Origin: CALKYB01 sp964510575
GTDB lineage: Bacteria > Bdellovibrionota_C > UBA2361 > SZUA-149 > CALKYB01
Length of the DNA: 27,813 bases
NCBI GenBank assembly: GCA_964510575.1
Contig: CAZECN010000035.1
Span: 1-27,813 of the forward strand
Direction: 5' to 3'
Made by a program: the position numbers and the translations under genes. Position 1 is the stretch's first letter, and every line of letters starts with the position of its first letter. Positions 7,289 to 14,326 of this stretch are shown in pieces. The notes under the pieces are model-generated. The model did not search any database and had not been told where the DNA came from. It saw only the letters and a list, made by a program, of their open reading frames with translations.

Positions 7289-7872
7289 AGCTCCTTGCAT
7301 TCCGTGGCATATGCTAGAGGATCTTCTGCCGACCAAAGTGCTCCTTTTAAGGCTGCTCCGGTAAATGAGGAGTCTTTTATTAAAGGCAAGTTTTCTTTAT
7401 TAACTCCTCCTAAAGCGTAAACTGATTTTGGTAGTTCTGTGCCAGATAAGTATTGCCACTGGAAAGGACTGGTCTTATCTGAAGAAATGGAGTCGAATAC
7501 CGGGCAAAGAAAAGAGTAGTTTACAAACTCACTTGAGGAATGGCACTGCTCAATGTCATGAAAGGAGGTGCTAACCAATAAGCCATTGCTGTTTCCGTTG
7601 AGATCGTTTTTAAGGTCAAAATCCTTTTCGGAATAGTGAATGCCACCGACACCAACTTCCTTGGCCAAGTCATGGTGACTATGAACTAATATACTGGGAA
7701 GGGAATCTTCTCTAAGAAGTTCAAGCAGGCTTAGCATTTGTTTCTCAGTGAAGTGATGCTTGCGCAAATGAACTCGAAATCCGGTTTCTGAAATAATTCG
7801 GTCAATGACAGAAGCTTCCTCTTCAAGAGATTTCCAGTTCGATTCACAGCTTATAACAATTAGAGAAGACAT
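7276..7872 (-). CDS. TenI/ThiE-like protein (ThiE paralogue)
   Basis: This is a second ThiE-fold protein of 198 residues, encoded between thiS and thiD. The family is recognisable from the VSTSFHDIEQ strand-loop, FLCPVFDSISSDK, YALGGVNKENL and the closing GAALKGALW. It departs from true ThiE at the catalytic positions: no Asn-Asp pair where ThiE has IND (here HSHHDLA), and FDSISSDK replaces the TxTK loop. TenI proteins in other bacteria catalyse thiazole phosphate tautomerisation and keep a catalytic histidine near the equivalent of VSTSFH. A similar job is likely here, but that is inference from family and context. Similar paralogues sit beside thiS in Bacteroidetes-type clusters. It begins 9 bases after the thiS stop. 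Confidence 0.85.
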   Translation of the reverse strand: MSSLIVISCESNWKSLEEEASVIDRIISETGFRVHLRKHHFTEKQMLSLLELLREDSLPSILVHSHHDLAKEVGVGGIHYSEKDFDLKNDLNGNSNGLLVSTSFHDIEQCHSSSEFVNYSFLCPVFDSISSDKTSPFQWQYLSGTELPKSVYALGGVNKENLPLIKDSSFTGAALKGALWSAEDPLAYATECKELWSH

Positions 7873-7881
7873 AGCTCTCTG

Positions 7882-8091
7882 CTAGCCTCCTTGTGCTGCA
7901 GTGAAAACAACCAAGGTTTGCTCTGGTTTGAAGTAAGTGGCTTTCCAGTCTTCTCTGGAAACGACTGCGTTATCCAGAGCAACCGCAACTCCAGCAAATT
8001 CCTTAATGCCAATATCCAGCAAAACATCTTCGACAGACGTCTTAGCTTCAACGGTCAGGGACTCTTCATTAACAAATATTTGAAAACTCAA
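7882..8091 (-). CDS. thiS: Sulfur carrier protein ThiS
   Basis: This 69-residue ubiquitin-like protein carries the sulfur for the thiazole ring as a C-terminal thiocarboxylate. It ends in AAQGG, the Gly-Gly tail that ThiF adenylates. The N-terminal strand FQIFVNEE and the VALDNAVVSREDW segment match ThiS. The start is TTG, supported by GGAG at 8104-8101 nine bases upstream. It is the first gene after the TPP riboswitch and heads the operon thiS, tenI-like, thiD, thiE, thiG, thiH, thiF. A CTCC at 8151-8148 in the leader is complementary to the ribosome site and could sequester it. Confidence 0.95.
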   Translation of the reverse strand: MSFQIFVNEESLTVEAKTSVEDVLLDIGIKEFAGVAVALDNAVVSREDWKATYFKPEQTLVVFTAAQGG

Positions 8092-8211
8092 TTGTCATCA
8101 CTCCAAGTAGAGTAAGTTTGCTAATTACTCAAAATTACAATCTTAGAGGAGAACTGATCGCAGTCGCTGGAAACACTGACAGCTCCGGTGGTTTAACCGG
8201 GCAATGATAGT

Positions 8212-8293
8212 ATCGATTCCTTCGACGGTACTAGCCGCATCAGGTTCAAAGAGTTTAATCTCAGCCATGGAATAAAAAAGGCACCCCTTCGAT
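8212..8293 (-). promoter_or_regulatory. TPP riboswitch (THI element) upstream of thiS
   Basis: On the minus strand the conserved elements appear in order: AAGGGGTGCC (about 8290-8281), GGCTGAGA (about 8275-8268), then GAACCTGATGCGGCTAGTAC and the GTCGAAGGA end. The outer P1 helix is closed by ATCGA (8293-8289) and TCGAT (8216-8212). This matches the TPP-binding aptamer, which turns down thiamine genes when the cofactor is plentiful. The following 120-base leader has no hairpin with a T-run. It does contain a CTCC that can pair with the thiS ribosome site, so control of translation is more likely than termination. That last point is inference. Confidence 0.95.
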
Positions 8294-8369
8294 TATGGCT
8301 AGAGAGTAGCATAGACAGGCCTCAAATTAAACATTCAGCTAAAGCCAGAAGGGGCAAGATACCAACAAT

Positions 8370-9380
8370 TCAGCCGCTGTGTTCCCATCCACCACGGGCG
8401 GGAAGGCTGTGGGATTCAAGTAGTTTAGCCATAGGCTGCAGCTTACCATTAGATCTGATTGAGACTTGAGGTCTGTCAGAGGATGGTGAAATCTCACCGA
8501 CTGGGGTTAAGGGTATAGTAAGTTGCTTACTTAGTTCATTAATTGAAGCTTGCTTTGAGGGACTGGCAGTAAACAGTAGTTGGTAGTCTTCTCCAGCTGA
8601 GCAGGCCTTTAGCAGATTCTTTTCACTGCCGAGGTCAGAGGAGTGGACTGGTATTTTCGCAAGATCTAAAACAGCAGACTTTTTTGAGGCCTCACAAATA
8701 TGAGAGAGGTCCGCTAAAAGCCCATCGCTGATATCGATCATTGAGCTTGCTATGGTTGTTAGATTTTCTCCAAGTTCCACCATGGGGGTAGGGCGGTTGA
8801 AAGCCTTCTCTATCAGATTTTTATCGGAATCTGAGAGCTTTTGGTCGGGCTCTCCTTGCGCCAGAGCCAAGCCTTTTCCAGCCAAACCGATGCAGCCAGA
8901 TACCCAGATTTGATCGTTTCCTTGAGCAGTTGATCGAGCCACAGGTGTATTTGAACAATGACCTAGGAAAGTAATGTTCATCGCAAAGTCATTTCCGAAA
9001 CAGGTATCTCCACCAATGAGAGATGTTTTGTGGTGATTGTTGAAGTCAGCAATTCCTTCATAGAGTTCTTTCAGATAGGAATCTTCAAGAGCTTCTCCTT
9101 TTGGCATGGTAAGGCCGATAGTTGCGGCCTTTGGTGTGCCACCCATGGCAGCAATGTCACTTGCTGCTTGAGCCATGACTTTCCAGCCTAGGTCTTGGGC
9201 CGATATTTGCTTACGAAGGAAGTGATGACCTTCAATCATCGTATCTGTATTGATCAGGAGGTAGCCCTGACCAGAGAAGCTGGTGGCCGTATCTATAACA
9301 GCGCAATCATCTCCAATGGACGGGTAGGTAGTCCCGGAGGCATGGTTTTTTAGAAAATTTATTAGTTCGAACTCTTTCAT
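8370..9380 (-). CDS. thiL: Thiamine-monophosphate kinase ThiL
   Basis: This enzyme phosphorylates thiamine phosphate to the active cofactor TPP, the last step of the pathway. At about 336 residues it is normal in length. It has the PurM-like features of the family: KEFELINFL at the start, SIGDDCAVI, TDTMIEGHHF, the metal/nucleotide segment AQAASDIAAMGG, IGGDTCFG, and DISDGLLADL in the second half. The frame extends to a GTG at 9395, but ThiL usually begins at MKEFELI, so the ATG at 9380 was chosen. Neither start has a good ribosome site. It lies directly upstream of the riboswitch and on the same strand, so it is made from its own promoter and escapes the aptamer. It is divergent from the methyltransferase gene. 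Confidence 0.95.
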   Translation of the reverse strand: MKEFELINFLKNHASGTTYPSIGDDCAVIDTATSFSGQGYLLINTDTMIEGHHFLRKQISAQDLGWKVMAQAASDIAAMGGTPKAATIGLTMPKGEALEDSYLKELYEGIADFNNHHKTSLIGGDTCFGNDFAMNITFLGHCSNTPVARSTAQGNDQIWVSGCIGLAGKGLALAQGEPDQKLSDSDKNLIEKAFNRPTPMVELGENLTTIASSMIDISDGLLADLSHICEASKKSAVLDLAKIPVHSSDLGSEKNLLKACSAGEDYQLLFTASPSKQASINELSKQLTIPLTPVGEISPSSDRPQVSIRSNGKLQPMAKLLESHSLPARGGWEHSG

Positions 9381-9478
9381 GGCATTGGTCGGCACTGTAG
9401 TTTAACTAGCTATTTAATGTAAAATCGTCTCTATCTAGAGAAAAAATACTAGAAGGGGCTGTTAGTTTAGCAAGGATG

Positions 9479-9491
9479 TAGTAAGTTACTA
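9479..9491. promoter_or_regulatory. Short perfect palindrome upstream of the methyltransferase
   Basis: TAGTAA-G-TTACTA is a perfect 6+1+6 palindrome in the divergent spacer between thiL and the methyltransferase gene. It is the size of a small operator half-site pair, but it could be chance. No regulator is known. Confidence 0.2.
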
Positions 9492-9553
9492 TTTTAGTGC
9501 GTAATTGAAAGTCGGGTGCTAGCGTTTTCGATCCGGGGTGAAAACTGAGGGTA

Positions 9554-10813
9554 GTGGACGTTTGTTTTAATAGAACCAAACATCAACGAGGGGATGTGGG
9601 AAGAGCACCAAAATTAAAGATTGTCGAAGACAAGAATGCGGATCAATCGGATTATCCGAGGATCGTTGGCGAACTGTGGACTGCTAAACAGCGGCAGCTT
9701 CATTCTTTACACTACGCTATTAGCTACCGAGGTAGCTTCAAGCCTGAGCTTCCTGATTTTTGTATCAGAAGGTATTCCAAGAAGGGTGATGTTGTCTTAG
9801 ACCCATTTTCTGGTCGAGGAACTACTGCTCTTCAAGCAAACCTTCTGGGAAGAGTTGCTTGGGCTGCTGATGTCAATCCTTTGAGTGTGCAGATTACCAG
9901 AGCTAAGCTTAATCCGGTGGGATTAGACGAGGTAGTTCTTCGATTGAATGAAATAGATTTTCGAAGACCGATCGATCTTGAGGGATATCAGGATATGTTT
10001 TCTCCTTTTTATCACCCGGACACTTTCCGAGAATTGGTTAATCTGAAGAAGCACTTGGCAAGACAAGAAGACGCTGTAAGCGACTTTATTCAGCTCCTAG
10101 CGATGTCTAGACTGCATGGGCATTCTCCAGGGTTTTTCTCTGTCTATTCTTTTCCGCAAATCTCAGTTCCGCCTGAGAGTCAGAAAATGATTAATATTAA
10201 ACGGGAGCAGACTCCGGAGTATCGTTCAGTTGCGCCGCGTATCATTAAAAAGGCCGCGCAATCTCTTAGAGACGGGTTTACTAGTGATTTCTTCGATATT
10301 GCTAGTGCGAATGAGGTTAGAGTTTCCGATGCCAGAAAAATGGAATGGCTTGGTGCCAATTCAGTGGATCTGATAGTCACTTCACCACCTTTTCTGGATA
10401 AGGTTGATTATCTTGCTGATAATTGGCTGGAATTTTGGTTCTCTGGAATTTCGCCAAAAGCCTTCCGTAAGAATGTAGTTATGACTCCGACGCTAACGGA
10501 CTGGAGTGAGTTTATTTCCGGAATGCTCAAAGAAAGTCTAAGAGTTCTTAAGAAGCAAAGCTATGCCGTGATCGAGGTTGGTGAAGTTGAGAAGAATGGA
10601 AAGGTTATTAACCTTGATGAGGAAGTAGCTAAAGCTGCTCGTGAAATCAGCCATCCTTCCAAACGATTTATTGTTGAAGAAGTATTAATCAATCAGCAAA
10701 AGTTCACCAAACTGGCTAATTGTTTCAAAGTAGATAACAACGCCAAAGGAACCAATACTAATCGTCTTGTTGTTCTAAAGTGTGTTGGTAAGCCGGGAAG
10801 AAGAAGGGCTTAA
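9554..10813 (+). CDS. Stand-alone DNA methyltransferase (N4-cytosine/N6-adenine type)
   Basis: This SAM-dependent DNA amino-methyltransferase has 419 residues. WTAKQRQLHSLHY (42-54) precedes the SAM-binding motif I DPFSGRGTT (83-91) and the ADVNPLS acidic strand. The catalytic motif IV is TSPPF (276-280) followed by LDKVDYL. Motif I therefore precedes motif IV, and about 185 residues lie between them, enough for a target-recognition segment. This order fits alpha- or gamma-like classes rather than the usual beta arrangement. No restriction enzyme or specificity gene is near, so it looks like an orphan methylase rather than half of a restriction system. The start is GTG with a weak GAGG upstream. 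A GTG 14 codons later (GDVGRAPK) is possible. Its stop interlocks with that of the convergent DUF2064 gene. Confidence 0.88.
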   Translation: MDVCFNRTKHQRGDVGRAPKLKIVEDKNADQSDYPRIVGELWTAKQRQLHSLHYAISYRGSFKPELPDFCIRRYSKKGDVVLDPFSGRGTTALQANLLGRVAWAADVNPLSVQITRAKLNPVGLDEVVLRLNEIDFRRPIDLEGYQDMFSPFYHPDTFRELVNLKKHLARQEDAVSDFIQLLAMSRLHGHSPGFFSVYSFPQISVPPESQKMINIKREQTPEYRSVAPRIIKKAAQSLRDGFTSDFFDIASANEVRVSDARKMEWLGANSVDLIVTSPPFLDKVDYLADNWLEFWFSGISPKAFRKNVVMTPTLTDWSEFISGMLKESLRVLKKQSYAVIEVGEVEKNGKVINLDEEVAKAAREISHPSKRFIVEEVLINQQKFTKLANCFKVDNNAKGTNTNRLVVLKCVGKPGRRRA

Positions 10814-11583
10814 TTCCTGGAGATTTTAGTTTTCCTAGTATCTCCGGTGAACCTTTCCGTTTTAAAACTGATGCCGCCCAGAGTTTTCATTGAAAACTCT
10901 GGGTAGAATGGTGGACGGTTTTCTGCCTCCAATGCCATTTTAAAGAATGAACTGGTCCAGACTAGGTCTTCAGGAAGGTCTAAGTCTTGCAGAACTGGTA
11001 GAAAGGCAAAAGAATGTCCCTCTGCCTTCAAGGCAGCGCTGAAATTAGTAATGTCTAGCCCATCTTTCCCAAAGATTGAGCTTATTTTAAATCCTTTCTC
11101 TAGGGCACTTGCTGAAAGTCCTATTAACCAAAGACCTCCGTCAGGTGTTGGTCCTAAGCAACTTACACCCTGGTCTAAGAAATCTTTTGCAGCTGACAAA
11201 GCTGCGGGGGTGATCATTGGGCAATCAGAACCGATTAAGGCGATTGAGCAGTTTGAAAAATGTTCAGAGAAGCAATTATCAAGTCTCTCAGCGAAGGATT
11301 CACCATTCTGACTTGAGAATCTATGGTCCTTACCGAAAAATTTTTCAAGGTTAGCGTCATGTATGTCAGCAATAGCTTCAAGTTGACTCTTTTCAATTCT
11401 CGGCTCTGAGCAAAAAGCAAAATTATCAAAGTTCGACTTACCAGCAGCAAGAAGGGTATCAACAATCATTGCTTCTGCTAGCTTTTCTCTTATAGACTCT
11501 TCAAGTAGTTCCGCTAACCTGGTTTTAACTGGAGCTTTGCCTGGTATTTTTGTGAATACAACTAGTTGGGAAGATGATGACAT
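10810..11583 (-). CDS. DUF2064 / TIGR04282 glycosyltransferase-like protein
   Basis: This 257-residue protein of the CofC/GT-A-like superfamily is recognised by FTKIPGKAPVKTRLA (10-24), IGSDCPMITP (117-126, the acidic metal/nucleotide site) and GPTPDGGLWLIGL (144-156). Family members are annotated as glycosyltransferase-like or nucleotidyltransferase-like, and the true substrate is generally unknown. It is probably cytoplasmic. The extra 40 or so residues at the C-terminus look basic and poorly structured. The ATG has no ribosome site and follows the stop of the 57-residue membrane protein by three bases, so translation is probably coupled to it. The stop shares TTAA with the convergent methyltransferase stop. 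Confidence 0.88.
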   Translation of the reverse strand: MSSSSQLVVFTKIPGKAPVKTRLAELLEESIREKLAEAMIVDTLLAAGKSNFDNFAFCSEPRIEKSQLEAIADIHDANLEKFFGKDHRFSSQNGESFAERLDNCFSEHFSNCSIALIGSDCPMITPAALSAAKDFLDQGVSCLGPTPDGGLWLIGLSASALEKGFKISSIFGKDGLDITNFSAALKAEGHSFAFLPVLQDLDLPEDLVWTSSFFKMALEAENRPPFYPEFSMKTLGGISFKTERFTGDTRKTKISRN

Positions 11584-11586
11584 CGG

Positions 11587-11760
11587 TTAAAGAAACAACG
11601 ACCCGGCAACACAGCAAACTACAGTAAGAGCTAGAATAATGAGTCCTGTAATTCCTCCTGCGCTTCCTAGGAACAATAGAAAACCCTTAGCTAGGGAGGG
11701 CTTGGCCGGTAAGGGATTAGCTTGGTTTTTATCTTCAGTTTTACTGGCTTCTTCTTTCAT
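11587..11760 (-). CDS. Small membrane protein, 57 residues, upstream of the DUF2064 gene
   Basis: An open frame runs from ATG at 11760 to TAA at 11587. The first 25 residues are charged, then proline-rich (MKEEASKTEDKNQ, then PLPAKPSLAKG). The rest is one strongly hydrophobic stretch containing GSAGGITGLIILALTVVCC, long enough for one membrane helix or a tight hairpin. Such clean separation of a charged head and a greasy tail is unlikely by chance. The gene fills an otherwise empty 275-base gap. Its stop is three bases before the ATG of the DUF2064 gene, which has no ribosome site of its own. The ribosome site here is weak. I infer a small single-pass inner-membrane protein. Function unknown. 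Confidence 0.6.
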   Translation of the reverse strand: MKEEASKTEDKNQANPLPAKPSLAKGFLLFLGSAGGITGLIILALTVVCCVAGSLFL

Positions 11761-11858
11761 TTGAGCCTAGAATACCGCAATGATTTCTTCACTTCAACAG
11801 CCATCTTCCAGCCTTTGGCTGCGCACTGCATGAACCTTAAGTTTATTGAGAGGGCAGT

Positions 11859-13625
11859 TTGGCAATAGTTTGGGGAGACACCAAGTCTCTTAAAGCCAGT
11901 GAACAGAAAGCTCTTCAGAGACTGGGTTCTCACAGAACCCCTGTTAGAGATGTTGTAAACCGAGAGCTTATTAAGAGAGCGAGTAAACTTGCCTCTGACC
12001 TAGGACGCTTTATCGGTGTGCTTATCCAGAGGGATGGCCGAATCTCTCATGTTGTCTTAGGTGGCACAGGTATTCTCTATTTGCCTGATTTAGGACGTTT
12101 TAGGCTGAGTAAGGCCCGACTTCGAAGACTGAGATTAATAGTCTTTCCTCCAGAGTCAGAGGGTCAGTTAAAGAAATTTAGAAATATTAATTCCTCGATT
12201 GCAGTCAATGAGGAAAAGTCTTTTCTTAGTCCTGAGATTTCCACCGACCTTATCACTGACTTGGAGAAGCTTCGTTTTGATCTCGTAGCGGTAGTTTCTT
12301 CGTCGATCTCTGGTGGTAGTTATCCAGTTAGTTTGGTTCATCTGGAGCCGATTCCTGGTCAAACAGGTGTTTTTACTGAAACGCTACCGAGTAAAGAACT
12401 TTCCTTTACCCATGCTGAAGACGTTAATAACCTCGATCTTGATTTTGAGCAGTTCATCTCGGAACTGGAGCAGCGTTTTAGTGCCAGTCAAAATGAAGGG
12501 ATAATTCTTGGTCAAGAAAAGGTAATTCTGGTTGGGGCCTATTCCAACATTAGAGATAGTAAAGCTTCAATTGAAGAGCTTGCTGAATTGGCGCGAACGG
12601 CTGGACTTTCTGTTGTTGATACTATTATTCAGGTTAGAAAGAAGCTGGACCCAAGAACTTTGGTTGGAAAGGGTAAACTGGAAAGTATTGTCCTAGAAGC
12701 CTTGGACCTAGGGGTGGACCTGATTATTTTCGATAAGGAATTAAGCCCAGGACAGCTCCGTTCGATCACTAACTCAACGGAGCTTAGGGTTCTAGATCGA
12801 AGCATGTTGATTTTGGATATTTTTGCTCAAAGGGCAGTATCTAGTGAAGGTAGGCTGCAAGTTGAGCTAGCCCAGCTTCGTTATTCTCTTCCTAGACTAA
12901 CTGAAACGGATACCGGACTTAGTAGATTAACTGGGGGAATTGGTGGAAGAGGTCCTGGGGAAACTAAGCTTGAAATAGGTAGGCGGCGAGCTAGAAAAAG
13001 AATTACAGATTTGGAAAAGAAAATTTCCAAAGTAACCGCTCAGCGAGATCTTAGACGAGAAAGAAGACGAGAGAGAGGAGTTCCGGTCGTTGCTTTGGTT
13101 GGTTATACCAATGCGGGAAAATCAACCTTACTGAACTGTCTTACTAGCTCAAAGGTTGTAGCTGAAGATAAGTTGTTTGCTACTCTTGACCCCACAACTC
13201 GACGGATGAGATTCCCTGACGAGAGAGAGGTGGTGTTTGTCGATACGGTGGGTTTCATTCGTGAACTTCCTAAGGAACTAGTATCAGCCTTTAGAGCAAC
13301 GTTGGAAGAAATTGGTGAGGCTGACCTGCTGATCCATGTTGTTGATTCCACCAATCCGGAATGTGAAAAACAAATCACCGTGGTGCGAGAGACCTTAGCT
13401 GGATTAGGCTACGGGTCTCATCCTGAAATTCTAGTATTTAATAAGGTAGACCGACTAAGTGTTTTGGAAAGAGAGTCTTTCAAAAAGCATTTTGACTCGC
13501 TGGCGATCTCTGCGATTAATCGAGAGGGCATGGAAAAACTGATAACCGCAGTTCAAAAAAACCTCGCGGAAAACTTTAAGGGCTTGGATCCAGGGAGTTT
13601 CGTCTCTGATCTAAGGGGCGATTAG
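11859..13625 (+). CDS. hflX: GTPase HflX, long form
   Basis: This ribosome-associated GTPase splits stalled or stressed 70S ribosomes. The 588 residues comprise an N-terminal extension of about 220 residues, the HflX N-domain with DPRTLVGKGKLESI near 264-277 and GGRGPGETKLEIGRRR near 363-378, then the G domain. The G1 motif GYTNAGKST is at 415-423, G3 DTVG at 462-465 and G4 NKVD at 528-531. The extension (LGSHRTPVRDVVNREL, FIGVLIQRDGRI, IYLPDLGRFRLSKARLRRL-like stretches) resembles the longer HflX forms of deltaproteobacteria and their relatives; E. coli HflX lacks it. The start is TTG, supported by GAGAGG five bases before it. The stop interlocks with that of the convergent SIMPL gene. Confidence 0.95.
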   Translation: MAIVWGDTKSLKASEQKALQRLGSHRTPVRDVVNRELIKRASKLASDLGRFIGVLIQRDGRISHVVLGGTGILYLPDLGRFRLSKARLRRLRLIVFPPESEGQLKKFRNINSSIAVNEEKSFLSPEISTDLITDLEKLRFDLVAVVSSSISGGSYPVSLVHLEPIPGQTGVFTETLPSKELSFTHAEDVNNLDLDFEQFISELEQRFSASQNEGIILGQEKVILVGAYSNIRDSKASIEELAELARTAGLSVVDTIIQVRKKLDPRTLVGKGKLESIVLEALDLGVDLIIFDKELSPGQLRSITNSTELRVLDRSMLILDIFAQRAVSSEGRLQVELAQLRYSLPRLTETDTGLSRLTGGIGGRGPGETKLEIGRRRARKRITDLEKKISKVTAQRDLRRERRRERGVPVVALVGYTNAGKSTLLNCLTSSKVVAEDKLFATLDPTTRRMRFPDEREVVFVDTVGFIRELPKELVSAFRATLEEIGEADLLIHVVDSTNPECEKQITVVRETLAGLGYGSHPEILVFNKVDRLSVLERESFKKHFDSLAISAINREGMEKLITAVQKNLAENFKGLDPGSFVSDLRGD

Positions 13626-14326
13626 CCCCCAGCTATTTCGTAGCTCAGGGTAACAAAAGTTTCGAATCTTTGGTCTTCAAAACTCTGGTTTAGCACTCCT
13701 TGTTTCTTATGAATTAAGCTAAGACCAGAAGATTTGCTGTCAGAGACACCTATGTTTACCAACTTTCCAAGTCCTACCCCTAAACTTTCAGCAAGTTTTT
13801 CTGCCTTAATCTTGGCAGATTTTGCCGCCGTTTCAGCAAGCTCTTCAGAGATTTGATTTTGACCCGAGATTAGTAGCTCTACCTCCCCAACTTTAGAGGC
13901 ACCACCTTCAAGGCAGCTATCCACAATCTGGTCTATTTTTTCTATTTGGGAGCTGCTGATCGCGTAAAACGCAGTTATTTGTTTGGGCCCTGTTAATTTT
14001 AGCGAGTTATTGTTTGCGGACTTTTTTAAGTTAGGAGGATGTTTAGCTGATAATTCCCTTCCTCTAAACACTACTTTAGCAGTCGGTACTACTGCGTTTA
14101 CTCTCTTCTTTACTGAGTCTAATTCTCCAATTAGCTTTGCATTTGCTTGCTCTGCAGTTTCGGCATCAGCTGTGATTGAGAAATTTATAAGAGCAGCTGA
14201 AGGTTGTACTAACTTCGAAGCTGAGGCGGAGACGGTAATTGCGGTTTCAGGCCCAGTTGTTTGAGCTTTTACTGATGAAGCAAATATAAAGATCAAGCTT
14301 GTTAAGAATATTCTTTTAAAAATCAT
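13622..14326 (-). CDS. SIMPL-domain (DUF541) exported protein
   Basis: This 234-residue protein has an N-terminal signal peptide, with a hydrophobic stretch at 5-20 and probable cleavage after VKA in the SSVKAQ region. A SIMPL/DUF541 domain follows: ITVSASASKLVQPSAALINF, alanine-rich helices with AETAEQANAKL, and the ISSSQIEKIDQIVDSCLEGG pattern. SIMPL proteins are periplasmic or outer-membrane associated. One is linked to oxidative stress in E. coli, but their biochemical activity is unknown. The ATG overlaps the pepP stop (ATGA), so the two are co-translated. The 3' end overlaps the hflX stop by four bases. Confidence 0.85.
   Translation of the reverse strand: MIFKRIFLTSLIFIFASSVKAQTTGPETAITVSASASKLVQPSAALINFSITADAETAEQANAKLIGELDSVKKRVNAVVPTAKVVFRGRELSAKHPPNLKKSANNNSLKLTGPKQITAFYAISSSQIEKIDQIVDSCLEGGASKVGEVELLISGQNQISEELAETAAKSAKIKAEKLAESLGVGLGKLVNIGVSDSKSSGLSLIHKKQGVLNQSFEDQRFETFVTLSYEIAGG

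Noticed and set aside
7860..8051. Alternative minus-strand frame over thiS
   Set aside because: The other frame gives a perfect ThiS ending in Gly-Gly.
9554..11583. Restriction-modification or defence island around the methyltransferase
   Set aside because: No nuclease, specificity, helicase or toxin gene is next to it; the neighbours are a DUF2064 protein and hflX.
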